In this document: positions 1 to 7,423 of the stretch, in pieces
Numbering within the stretch: position 1 is the first letter of the stretch
Layout of the letters: each line of letters opens with the position of its first letter
Program-made: the position numbers and the translations under genes
The notes under the pieces: generated by a model
What the model saw: the letters and a program-made list of their open reading frames with translations, nothing else
Databases searched by the model: none
Told to the model about the DNA's origin: nothing
Assembly (NCBI GenBank): GCA_964445645.1
Contig: CAYULH010000129.1
Location: 1-15,202 of the forward strand
Length of the DNA: 15,202 nt
Direction: 5' to 3'
Source: Aureispira sp964445645
GTDB taxonomy: Bacteria > Bacteroidota > Bacteroidia > Chitinophagales > Saprospiraceae

Positions 1-11
1 CAATTCATATT

Positions 12-305
12 TCAGGTGCTGGTGGTGCTGGTGGAGATGATAATAATATGGGTAGTTGGAATCTGTTTGGAAATTTCTTGCATAATCACTCCTCCAAAAG
101 AGTGTCCAATCAGCACCAATGGGGCTTTAGTATTTGGAACATTGGCAGCCATTCTACCAACATAATCATCCAAACTTTCGCAAGGCTCAGGCTGTAGCCA
201 CTCGATATAATGCACTTCAGTGGCTGCCCAAAAATGTAGTCGTTTAAAGATGGCTGCATTAAGCCCCAAACCTGCCAAACAACATACTGCTAATTCTTTT
301 TTCAT
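12..305 (-). CDS. Alpha/beta hydrolase, N-terminal half only (early stop)
   Basis: The 97-residue product looks like the first half of an alpha/beta-fold hydrolase. It has a hydrophobic first strand (about residues 5-15) and a classical nucleophile elbow, GHSFGG, at residues 67-72 with Ser69 as the presumed nucleophile. Family members usually run to well over 200 residues, with the catalytic Asp and His in the second half. Here the frame ends at a stop at 12-14, directly after a serine/threonine-rich tail coded by a tandem 9-bp repeat (15-32). The protein therefore lacks the rest of the catalytic triad. Another minus-strand frame stays open from this point to the window edge, so a frameshift (real or a sequencing error) is plausible. 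The start at 305 is an ATG with no clear Shine-Dalgarno. The gene is divergent from the FAD oxidoreductase at 390. The substrate cannot be told. Confidence 0.65.
   Translation of the reverse strand: MKKELAVCCLAGLGLNAAIFKRLHFWAATEVHYIEWLQPEPCESLDDYVGRMAANVPNTKAPLVLIGHSFGGVIMQEISKQIPTTHIIIISTSTTST
15..32. repeat. Tandem 9-bp repeat, two copies
   Basis: GGTGCTGGT occurs twice in direct succession (15-23 and 24-32), followed by a partial third unit. It lies inside the end of the truncated hydrolase frame and codes for the Ser/Thr-rich tail. Such repeats are prone to slippage, but a gain or loss of 9 bp would keep the frame, so the repeat alone would not explain a frameshift. Confidence 0.7.
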
Positions 306-333
306 GGGAATGTCTAGTGTCTTGGTATTTTGT

Positions 334-341
334 TAAATTTG
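334..341 (+). promoter_or_regulatory. Candidate Bacteroidota -7 box for the FAD oxidoreductase
   Basis: TAAATTTG is a perfect match to the Bacteroidota -7 element TAnnTTTG and lies about 50 nt upstream of the ATG at 390. No convincing TTTG -33 element is seen at the usual distance. If it is used, transcription would begin near 348, after the alternative TTG start at 330, which favours ATG 390. Confidence 0.35.
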
Positions 342-354
342 TTACAGGAATTGC

Positions 355-362
355 CAAAATTA
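355..362 (-). promoter_or_regulatory. Candidate Bacteroidota -7 box for the hydrolase gene
   Basis: On the minus strand this reads TAATTTTG, a perfect TAnnTTTG, about 50 nt upstream of the hydrolase ATG at 305. No good -33 element is seen. It lies only 13 nt from the plus-strand box at 334-341, so the two divergent promoters would overlap. Confidence 0.3.
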
Positions 363-389
363 TCAAAAACAGACCAAAGAACAACAATA

Positions 390-2099
390 ATGGGTGAAAT
401 AGTGGCACATGCCAAGTATGATGTAGTGATTATAGGAGCAGGTATTGCAGGAATGACGGCTGCTGCTTTGTTGAGCCGTGCAGGTCTGAGGGTTGCTGTG
501 CTTGAAAAAGAACCCCATGCAGGTGGTTATTTAGCAGGCTTTCGCCGAAAAGATTTCCGATTTGACTCGGCCATACATTGGCTAAATCAGTGTGGCGAGA
601 AGGGCATTGTCACCAAGATATTCCAATTGATAGGAGCGGATCGTCCACGCCCCAAGAACCTGACCAGAATCTACAGAAACAAGGCCACCAAGCAGGACTA
701 TGTGCTCACCAATAACCCTGATGCACTCAAGGAACAATTTATCCGTGACTTTCCCCACGAAAAAGCAGGCATTGAACAATTCTTCAAGGCTGCCCAAAAG
801 ATTGCCAAAACTTGGGATAGGTATGCCGATAACTTTCGTACGGCTGATACTATGACCCTATTGGACAAATTATCACATGGACTCAAGAAATTAGCCTTTG
901 TCAGACCACTGTTTCGTTATATATGGTATCATGGAGCGGAGGGCGTACCCAAGGGGTTGAATTTGTTTTTTAAAGACCCTGAATTGCAAAGTTACTGGTC
1001 ATCCGAGCATGATTTGTTGTCTTGTTTGTTCCCTATTGCTTGGGCTTATATTGATGATTATCAGTTGCCACCAGAAGGCGGAAGTCAGGTATTTATTGAG
1101 TGGTTGGTGCATGTAGTAGAAGCCTACAACAATCATTTGATTTACAATGCTACTGTTCAACAAATTGTATTGGAAGAAGGTAGTGCTACAGGAGTGGTAT
1201 TTGAATACAAAGGCCAGTTGCACCAAGTACGTGCCCAAAATATTATTGCTGCCTGTGATGTAGAACGCCTATACGAGCAATTACTGCCAGCAGAAGCCAT
1301 TCCCCAACACCTCAAAGACAATCTAAAAACAGCAGAATTGTACAGTTCGGCTGTAGCCATTTCCATTGCCCTAGATTGTCCTACTGAAGCCTTGGGATTT
1401 GAAGAAGAATTGATAATGATTCGGGCCGAGGGCGTTAGTCGGGCAGCACATGACTCGGGCGACCCACATACCACCGCTATTTCGATTATTCCACCCAGTT
1501 TGCGAGACAAATCCTTGGCTCCAGAAGGCAAAGGAACGCTCACGGTGTATTCATCAGCTTATATGGATTATAAGAACAATTGGGGCTGTACCATAGATGA
1601 GCAGGGTAAATATATCCGAACAGAGGAATATTATGCTATAAAAGAAGAATTTGCTGCTATTATTCTAGATCGAATAGAAGAGCGTTTGCAGATTGATTTG
1701 CGTGCTCATATTCTATTTATGGATGTAGCTTCTCCAATCACACATTGGCGTTACAGTTACAATAGAGGCGGTTCGATTATGGGAGCTCGCCCTGGACGTG
1801 CCAATATGGAGGCCAAAATAGCCCATTACCAAACGCCTGTAAAGGGGTTAATTTTGGGGGGACATTGGGCCGATTTGGGCGGTGGAGTGCCCATTGCCGT
1901 CAAGTCGGCTGCCAATGCTTCTTTGATTGTGTTGAAGGAGCAAAAACCTGCTGTTTTCAAAACCTTGGCACGTTATGCTGATGGCAAAATTGATCTTCAA
2001 GCAGTAGAACAATTGCAAGTGCTAGAACCTTATGCCAATGACTGGAAGCCTCAAGCAACTCCTGCTCAAAAAACACATCAAAAAAAAGCCAAAAACTAA
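390..2099 (+). CDS. NAD(P)/FAD-dependent oxidoreductase, phytoene desaturase/CrtISO-like
   Basis: The 569-residue protein belongs to the flavin amine oxidase/CrtI superfamily that includes phytoene desaturases, carotenoid isomerases and retinol-saturase-like enzymes. The N-terminus holds the dinucleotide-binding beta-alpha-beta unit: GAGIAG (residues 16-21), with an acidic residue closing the second strand in VLEKE (Glu39). It is followed by a GG motif and a DSAIHW segment typical of the clade. The C-terminus carries the second FAD-contact region, GLILGGHWADLGGG, then PIAVKSAANA. Family members are usually about 480-570 residues. An in-frame TTG at 330 would add 20 residues, but ATG 390 places the Rossmann motif close to the N-terminus and lies downstream of a candidate -7 box, so I chose it. 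No other carotenoid gene is nearby, so the substrate is unknown; a hydrophobic polyene or lipid is likely by family. The end is lysine-rich. Confidence 0.88.
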   Translation: MGEIVAHAKYDVVIIGAGIAGMTAAALLSRAGLRVAVLEKEPHAGGYLAGFRRKDFRFDSAIHWLNQCGEKGIVTKIFQLIGADRPRPKNLTRIYRNKATKQDYVLTNNPDALKEQFIRDFPHEKAGIEQFFKAAQKIAKTWDRYADNFRTADTMTLLDKLSHGLKKLAFVRPLFRYIWYHGAEGVPKGLNLFFKDPELQSYWSSEHDLLSCLFPIAWAYIDDYQLPPEGGSQVFIEWLVHVVEAYNNHLIYNATVQQIVLEEGSATGVVFEYKGQLHQVRAQNIIAACDVERLYEQLLPAEAIPQHLKDNLKTAELYSSAVAISIALDCPTEALGFEEELIMIRAEGVSRAAHDSGDPHTTAISIIPPSLRDKSLAPEGKGTLTVYSSAYMDYKNNWGCTIDEQGKYIRTEEYYAIKEEFAAIILDRIEERLQIDLRAHILFMDVASPITHWRYSYNRGGSIMGARPGRANMEAKIAHYQTPVKGLILGGHWADLGGGVPIAVKSAANASLIVLKEQKPAVFKTLARYADGKIDLQAVEQLQVLEPYANDWKPQATPAQKTHQKKAKN

Positions 2100-2339
2100 G
2101 GTATTGTACTTAAAATAACTTCTAAGCAAGATCTTTAAATAGGATTGTTAATGTTTTTCACAATCTTTTTGAATAAAATAATTACTTTTATGTTGCAATT
2201 TGTTTTCTGTCTATCCTGAGCACAATAATGTTTAATAAAGAAAGGAAATAATTTCTACAACAAATTATCATATACCCCATCCCATTACACTGTCCTACTT
2301 ATAAAATTTAATTTGCCACCCCAACAAAAAATTATAGGA

Positions 2340-2984
2340 ATGGACTATCAATTATTAGCCAGTTTATTGCCTTATTTAGAGGCATTCCAGAAGTCAGAAA
2401 ATAGTAACTCAGTTATTGATTTTATTACTTGGCTACAAAATACTCCTTCTGTAACACAGCAAACACCTCCCTGTTCTTCTACTGTCATTTCTACAGAAGC
2501 CAGAATGGATGTTCAAATCATGCACTTATTGGCTCTATCGGGCAAATACATTCGTTTTTTGTACAAAAAAGGCTTCAAAGATTCTCTTTTGCAAACCACA
2601 GAAGATTTTGGTTTTTTGGCAAGTTTGTATCATTTTGGAGACATGCGTAAGAATGAGTTGATTCAGGTCAATACCAGTGAATTTACATCAGGCATGGAAG
2701 TTATTCGCCGATTGGAGCGCAATGGATTGATTGAGTCATCATTGGACAAAAACGATCGTCGAGCACGTCGTGTTCAATTGACTAGGGAAGGGCTTCAAGT
2801 GTTTTTAGAGTCGCTTCCTATCTTGGACAATATTAGCGAGATAGCCGTAGCCCCCTTGAACGAGTCCGATAAAAGACGTTTGTTAGAATTATTGCACCAG
2901 CTCAATAACTTTCACAATCCTATTTTTCATGAAGAAAAAAACAGCAAAATAAAAGACATCATCAATCAACATGTTAACGTGTAA
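2340..2984 (+). CDS. MarR-family winged-helix transcriptional regulator
   Basis: The 214-residue protein has a MarR-type winged helix-turn-helix in its central and C-terminal part. A helix with TEDFGFLASLYHFGDMRKNE leads into the recognition helix region (EFTSGMEVIRRLERNGLIE). It is followed by the wing, in which DKNDRRARRVQLT matches the conserved MarR D-x-R-R/L-T pattern. About 60 residues precede the first dimerisation helix, more than in typical 140-150-residue MarR proteins. MarR proteins usually bind palindromic operators as dimers and respond to small ligands. I chose ATG 2340; a TTG at 2313 would add nine residues. The gene's 3' end overlaps aroK by 14 nt, so the two are probably co-transcribed and translationally coupled. 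The ligand and targets cannot be read from the sequence. Confidence 0.85.
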   Translation: MDYQLLASLLPYLEAFQKSENSNSVIDFITWLQNTPSVTQQTPPCSSTVISTEARMDVQIMHLLALSGKYIRFLYKKGFKDSLLQTTEDFGFLASLYHFGDMRKNELIQVNTSEFTSGMEVIRRLERNGLIESSLDKNDRRARRVQLTREGLQVFLESLPILDNISEIAVAPLNESDKRRLLELLHQLNNFHNPIFHEEKNSKIKDIINQHVNV

Positions 2985-3486
2985 TTGTTATTTGATAGGT
3001 TTTATGGGGGCGGGAAAATCGTATATAGCCCGTCATTTAGGAGCTGCATTGCAGTGTGATACAGCTGATCTGGATACACTCATAGAGACAGCAGCAGGCC
3101 AATCTATTGCCCGTATTTTTGAAGAGCAAGGCGAGGTTTATTTTAGAGAATTGGAACAGAAAACATTGCACCAAACACTAGAAATAGCTCCTAAGGTTAT
3201 TGCCTTGGGAGGTGGCACTCCTGTTTATCACAATAATATGGATTGGATCAAAGAGCACGGAAAAAGCATCTTTTTAGATCCTCCTATAACGGTGTTGTTG
3301 CAACGTTTGGAGCAAGAGCGAGCCCAACGTCCTTTGTTGGCCAATTTGGATGCCAATGAATTTAAAGCAAGTGTGATCAATCGCTTAGAGCAACGTCGTT
3401 TGTTCTACGAACAAGCAGATTGCCATATTCGGGCCACCAATCAGGAAAGCATTGTAAAAGCTTGTTTGGATTTTTTGCAGGCTTAA
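2971..3486 (+). CDS. aroK: Shikimate kinase
   Basis: The 171-residue protein has the usual length and all the hallmarks of shikimate kinase, the fifth step of the shikimate pathway to chorismate: ATP-dependent phosphorylation of the shikimate 3-hydroxyl in the cytosol. Walker A is GFMGAGKS (residues 10-17). TADLDTLIE provides the acidic residues (Asp33, Asp35) for Mg2+ and substrate. An arginine follows in VYFRELE, ALGGGT is the shikimate-binding glycine motif, and QRPLL is in the lid. The start codon sits inside the end of the MarR gene (14-nt overlap), an arrangement implying coupling. The stop TAA (3484-3486) interlocks with the stop of the convergent SPOR gene (3483-3485). Confidence 0.95.
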   Translation: MLTCNCYLIGFMGAGKSYIARHLGAALQCDTADLDTLIETAAGQSIARIFEEQGEVYFRELEQKTLHQTLEIAPKVIALGGGTPVYHNNMDWIKEHGKSIFLDPPITVLLQRLEQERAQRPLLANLDANEFKASVINRLEQRRLFYEQADCHIRATNQESIVKACLDFLQA

Positions 3487-4463
3487 TCCAAGATCCAAGC
3501 TTTTGGATTGTAATTGTCTTGCAAAAACTGCAGGTGGGTTTGCAGTTCTTCGGGCGTACAATTGAGTTGTACACCTACACGATTTAAGCCATTTTTGATG
3601 GTAACATCGGGCAAGTAATTGTCCTTAGCCAATTTATTGGCTAGGCGATAAGCATTTTTTTCCTTTCCAAAAGCACCCAAAACAATAATATAATCCGCTG
3701 TGTTTTCACGCTCTTCGGGTTCTACTACAGGCGTTTCTTGTGCTGTAGTATCTTCAACTAAGGCTTCTTCTACAACCGTGGTTTCTTCTGAACTAGTAGT
3801 TGGCAATATAGAAGCAGTTGCAATTTTGTTTTGGGGGGTTGGTTCAGTAGTAGTAGAGGTTTCTTGCGCTACAATAGGAGTAGAGTGCTGCGAAAACGTC
3901 TTCCAGATATGTGGTGTTATAAAAAATAACAGCAGAGCGGCTGCTACAACAGCTACACGAGTAGGAGTGAGCCAAACGGCTTTCTTGCGTTTGTTTCGGC
4001 GTATAGGAGCTGCTTGTGTGCTTGCTTGTTTTAGATATTCCTTACTGCGTAAAATAGGCGTACAGGATATAACAGGCAAGCCATAAGAAGAACGCAAAAA
4101 GTTAGTGTCGGCAGGTACAAATTCTAACTTAGAATCTGAATTAAAATAAAGTTTACCAATATTATCAAAATCTACAATCTTGTTATCAAACAATTCTCGC
4201 TCAATTTTTCGAGCATAGGCTTCAATGTTAGTTTGGGCTTGTTTGTAACTAATGTGCTGTTTTTGAGAAACATGGTGTACCAATAGACCATCATTGTTTA
4301 CCAATTTTGGATTGAAAGAAACGGTCTTGCTAGGAGGACATAGTTGTTGTTCTACAAAGTCAATCTCTGCATGGGTTAGGTTTACAATAAAACCCCCAAT
4401 TGTAGGGAGAATGACACAATCATTCTCATACAATAATTCCTCTATGTAAGATGATAAATCCAA
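3483..4463 (-). CDS. HU-like (CCDC81-type) / transmembrane / SPOR-domain protein
   Basis: The 326-residue protein has three parts. Residues 1 to about 140 resemble the prokaryotic CCDC81-like HU domains found in Bacteroidota (IEELLYENDCVILPTIGGF start, then FDNIGKLYF and a second short unit). A basic stretch (RRNKRKK, 155-161) precedes one transmembrane helix (about 168-187). A Thr/Glu/Pro-rich linker (about 190-250) leads to a C-terminal SPOR domain (about 256-326; YIIVLGAFGKEKNAYRLANK). SPOR domains bind peptidoglycan lacking stem peptides, at division or remodelling sites. The topology would be N-terminus in the cytoplasm and SPOR in the periplasm. Whether the HU part binds DNA is not known to me. 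It follows the small secreted-protein gene by about 33 nt on the same strand, suggesting an operon, and its stop interlocks with that of aroK. Confidence 0.88.
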   Translation of the reverse strand: MDLSSYIEELLYENDCVILPTIGGFIVNLTHAEIDFVEQQLCPPSKTVSFNPKLVNNDGLLVHHVSQKQHISYKQAQTNIEAYARKIERELFDNKIVDFDNIGKLYFNSDSKLEFVPADTNFLRSSYGLPVISCTPILRSKEYLKQASTQAAPIRRNKRKKAVWLTPTRVAVVAAALLLFFITPHIWKTFSQHSTPIVAQETSTTTEPTPQNKIATASILPTTSSEETTVVEEALVEDTTAQETPVVEPEERENTADYIIVLGAFGKEKNAYRLANKLAKDNYLPDVTIKNGLNRVGVQLNCTPEELQTHLQFLQDNYNPKAWILD

Positions 4464-4496
4464 AAAAAGTGTGTTGTTCTAGGTGTTGGTAAAAGC

Positions 4497-4892
4497 TTAT
4501 GGTATCTTGATTTCTTTCTTGATAACCTTGTGGTCGTAAGTGTATAGTTCTACAAAATAACTACCTCTTTCTAAGTTTTCCAAATTTACTTCATAAATAG
4601 TGTTGACAGGAAGGTCAAAAAGGTGATTATCTTCTACAACAACCTGTTCTTTGGCGGATTTGAGCAGCAGGCGACTCATTTTTCCGCCAAGCATTTCAAA
4701 ATCAATATAAAGCAGTTTGTTTTCTTTGTTGGTGTGAAAAGACCATTCTTCTTCGGTAAATTCATTTTCAAAGTTAGCCCAATCTATTTCATTAGCAACT
4801 GTAGGAGAATTATCTGAAGAAGCACTGGGTGTTTGTGCTCTTAGCAAATGAGATAAAAATAGGACGAGGGTGATACTCATGACTGCCTTCAT
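4497..4892 (-). CDS. Small secreted protein of unknown function
   Basis: With the start at ATG 4892 this is a 131-residue protein with a clear signal peptide (MKAVMSITLVLFLSHLLRAQ), so it is probably exported by Sec. A longer reading from 4976 adds 28 hydrophilic residues ahead of the signal and is unlikely. The A-rich stretch with AAGAG just before ATG 4892 may help initiation. The mature part starts with a Ser/Asn-rich, acidic region and ends in a beta-rich segment: GSYFVELYTYDHKVIKKEIK resembles the small beta-sandwich tails (DUF3244 or type IX secretion C-terminal-like) of many Bacteroidota secreted proteins. That likeness is weak and I do not assign a family. It is upstream of, and likely co-transcribed with, the SPOR gene, so a role at the envelope is an inference. 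Confidence 0.72.
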   Translation of the reverse strand: MKAVMSITLVLFLSHLLRAQTPSASSDNSPTVANEIDWANFENEFTEEEWSFHTNKENKLLYIDFEMLGGKMSRLLLKSAKEQVVVEDNHLFDLPVNTIYEVNLENLERGSYFVELYTYDHKVIKKEIKIP

Positions 4893-4993
4893 GCTCTTTT
4901 TTTTTAGTGGAATAAGCGTTTCTTTGTGCCTTACTTCGTTGGAAATCGTATCTAATTGATAATAAACTAGATACAAGATGCTTTTTTATCTTA

Positions 4994-5040
4994 CTGATTA
5001 GTCTGTACACTGTACAAACTAAGTCAGATCGCTTTGCGAG
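4994..5040 (-). repeat. 47-bp repeat, arm 1 of a long-range inverted pair
   Basis: The reverse complement of this segment matches 15089-15135 at 44 of 47 positions. It contains CGCAAAGCG, a small dyad, and TGTACAGTGTACA, two TGTACA palindromes around one base. Both copies are intergenic. The compact dyads and high identity suggest an interspersed element or a conserved protein-binding site. Confidence 0.85.
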
Positions 5041-5364
5041 TATAAAAAAAGTAAAAAATCCACGAAGTATTATTTGTGATAATGTAAACTATTTTGAAGG
5101 GGGCAAACGTTAACATTTTAACAAGTAAACAAAAGTCTGATAACACGGTATTATCAAAAATGAATATGTGGGGATGATAGATAATTTTGTTTCTTTTTTA
5201 TTATTACCTACTATCCAATAATAGGCGATTATCTTATAAAAACCAAATTTGGCCTAAGCTAATTTCTGTTTTCTAGACTAAATAGATGTTTGTACATATA
5301 AATTTGACATTTTATCGATAATCTATGACAATTGATTAATAAAACAAGGTTAGTGTTGTATTTG

Positions 5365-5399
5365 TTTGATTATCAGTGTTTTGTTTTTATGTATTTTTG
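5365..5399 (+). promoter_or_regulatory. Candidate Bacteroidota promoter for the VWA/toxin-like unit
   Basis: A TTTG -33 element (5365-5368) is followed after 23 nt by TATTTTTG (5392-5399), a perfect TAnnTTTG -7 element. The spacing is at the long end of what is usual. It would give a leader of about 130 nt before ATG 5537. Confidence 0.4.
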
Positions 5400-5536
5400 C
5401 CAGCAATTTATGCAATGTACACGATTACGCCAGTGAGGCCCCAATCCATAAAAAATGTGTACTTATGGTAAAAAATACAAAAACTTGCGCTCTACTTCAT
5501 ACCTATATAGAACGCTAAAAACCAGTTATATTGTTT

Positions 5537-7384
5537 ATGAAGAACAAAAAAAAAATCTTGTGGAGCTTGCTGATAATCGTTTATGGTCTTTGTACAATGC
5601 CATTGATGGCCCAGTTGAATCCTAGTCGCAAACAAGCAGTAGTTACTTTTATCTTGACCAATCCATTGGAACAAAAGGCTTGGAACAAAAAGACTTTTGA
5701 GATAGAGCAAAAAACAACCCAACAACGTTGGCGTGTTACGACCAATGCAGAAGGCAAGGCTGCACTGTTGCTTGCCATAGGACAAGATTATGTTTTGCAT
5801 TTGGAAGATTGGGAAAACTTTGCAGAAATCAACATCCCCAATGAGCCTTTTAGTCGGCATAGAATTCCTGTGCCTTGTTATGATTTGGCCAACTTGCCCA
5901 AGGGAAGCATTACTATACCTGTATACCTGCAATTGGTAGATAGTTTAGCTGCTCCTAATGCTTTGGAGGAGAACTTGTTATTGCGAGATAATTGTGGCAA
6001 AGGGCCTTATAAAGCCAAGACCAACAAAAATGGACAAGCAATTCTCAAATTGCCGATCGGCTGTCAGTATATATTGAGCTTGGATGATGCCCCCAATTAT
6101 TACAAATTTGAATTGCCCAACAAGCCCTATTCTAGTTGGACAGAGACGGTGTTGTTTGAGCGTTTGCCCGGTCGTAAATTATACCCTTCTACTAGTCAGG
6201 CTCTTTTCAATTTTATATTTACTGATTTGGAGGGCAATGAAGTGGAGGGCGAAAAATTTTGGATGTTAGATACCAAAAATGGCAAACGTTATGAAGGCAC
6301 TACCAATGCACTGGGGATTGCTCAAATTTTGGTGCCACTCTCTAGAACCTACACCTTACATGCTACCCACAATAGGCATTTTGCCAATTACACCACCCAT
6401 CTAGCAGCCGATAAGGACATTTTGGTAGAACACATTTATTATGAGTCTATTTCTTCCAAAACATGGCGAAAAAGGCTAGAGCAGCAGGAAAATGTGGCTC
6501 GAACTAGGGATTCTATAGCACGTGTACAAACCCTACTAGCAGCTATTCAGGATTCTATTCAGCAACAAAAATCAGAAGAAGAATGGATTGCTAATATTGT
6601 AGCCACTAAGCGTCCTATTCCTATCAAAAGAACCTTGAGAATACGAAAAGCCATTCGTGCCAAGACCCGTTTTGTAGAACAACAGTTGCGCCTGAATCCC
6701 AATTATGCCGAAGATAGCAAGCAGCCTATTTTGGCAGTGTTGCAGCGTCATGCTGCCCATTGGAAGGGCAAGGTAGTGGTGACCGATGTAACAGAAAGTA
6801 TGCGCCCTTATTTGGATCAGGTATTGATTTGGCACCTGCTTCGTTTGCAAAAGGGCGAGCCTGTTTCTTATGTTTTTTTTAATGATGGCGACAAAAAAAT
6901 GGCCAGTGCTAAAGTGATTGGCCAAACAGGAGGTATTTATACCTGCAAAGGCACTTGGCAGCAAATGGATACCATACTCCACGTGATGCACAAGGCCATG
7001 GGCTGTGGGCTGGGAGGTGGCGAGCCACCCGAAAATGATTTGGAGGCGGTTTTGGCAGGCTTGCAGCAGCGTCAAGGGGTGCAAGAGTTGATTTTGATTG
7101 CCGATAGCTATAGCCGTGTGAGAGATATGGATTTACTGCACCAAGTGAAGGTGCCTGTACGCATTATTTTGTGTGGGGCAGAGGAGCAAAACAGTTTTTA
7201 TCCCAGCCTCAAACCTGACATCAATGAGGAGTATTTGACCATTGCCCACCGAACCAAAGGGTCTATTCACACGCTACAGCAAGATATACTAGATTTGAGT
7301 GCTACCCAAGAGGGGGAGATTGTGGAGATTGGGGAACATCGTTATTTGCTCAGTAATCGGCAATTTATTAAATTGGAACCTTAA
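5537..7384 (+). CDS. Secreted VWA-like protein with three N-terminal beta repeats
   Basis: The 615-residue protein starts with a lysine-rich signal peptide ending near MPLMAQ (residue 26). TTG 5531 is possible but ATG 5537 fits the signal better. Three divergent repeats follow (about 35-110, 140-205, 220-300). Each has a strand with a T-N/K-x-x-G-x-A turn, then a Y-x-L-x-x strand (RVTTNAEGKAALLL, AKTNKNGQAILKL, GTTNALGIAQILV), like transthyretin/carboxypeptidase regulatory-type beta sandwiches. A charged coiled-coil-like segment (about 308-350) leads to a VWA-like domain. There VTDVTESM gives a DxTxS variant of the MIDAS metal site (Asp417, Thr419, Ser421), GGGEPPEND is at 493-501, and ELILIADSYS supplies a further acidic strand. 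VWA domains mediate protein contacts through a metal ion. It is the first gene of a probable operon with the toxin-23-like gene 39 nt downstream. Its partner is unknown. Confidence 0.82.
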   Translation: MKNKKKILWSLLIIVYGLCTMPLMAQLNPSRKQAVVTFILTNPLEQKAWNKKTFEIEQKTTQQRWRVTTNAEGKAALLLAIGQDYVLHLEDWENFAEINIPNEPFSRHRIPVPCYDLANLPKGSITIPVYLQLVDSLAAPNALEENLLLRDNCGKGPYKAKTNKNGQAILKLPIGCQYILSLDDAPNYYKFELPNKPYSSWTETVLFERLPGRKLYPSTSQALFNFIFTDLEGNEVEGEKFWMLDTKNGKRYEGTTNALGIAQILVPLSRTYTLHATHNRHFANYTTHLAADKDILVEHIYYESISSKTWRKRLEQQENVARTRDSIARVQTLLAAIQDSIQQQKSEEEWIANIVATKRPIPIKRTLRIRKAIRAKTRFVEQQLRLNPNYAEDSKQPILAVLQRHAAHWKGKVVVTDVTESMRPYLDQVLIWHLLRLQKGEPVSYVFFNDGDKKMASAKVIGQTGGIYTCKGTWQQMDTILHVMHKAMGCGLGGGEPPENDLEAVLAGLQQRQGVQELILIADSYSRVRDMDLLHQVKVPVRIILCGAEEQNSFYPSLKPDINEEYLTIAHRTKGSIHTLQQDILDLSATQEGEIVEIGEHRYLLSNRQFIKLEP

Positions 7385-7423
7385 TATTTTTATGAATTGA
7401 ACCTGTCCTTAACCTGTAACTAC

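Larger units (their letters stand above)
4893..5536. other. 644-bp gene-free region with palindromes and a repeat arm
   Basis: No credible gene is seen between the divergent start codons at 4892 and 5537. The region is AT-rich and holds one arm of the long-range inverted repeat (4994-5040). It also has a TGATAA/TTATCA hairpin with a 7-nt loop (5138-5156) and the perfect palindromes CCAAATTTGG (5243-5252) and TTATCGATAA (5312-5321). A plausible promoter lies at 5365-5399. It is the longest intergenic stretch in the window and likely contains the control regions of both flanking units. Confidence 0.6.

Noticed and set aside
1157..1543. 128-codon minus-strand frame inside the FAD oxidoreductase gene
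   Set aside because: Antisense shadow of a well-supported coding sequence, with no recognisable motif.
2168..2190. TTTG and TACTTTTA upstream of the MarR gene as a promoter
   Set aside because: Spacing is only 11 nt and the last -7 base does not match, so it is below the standard used for the other promoters.
5415..5471. An 18-codon open frame (MYTITPVRPQSIKNVYLW) downstream of the promoter at 5365-5399, as a possible leader peptide
   Set aside because: No ribosome-binding site, no regulatory codon run and no attenuator hairpin after it; likely chance.
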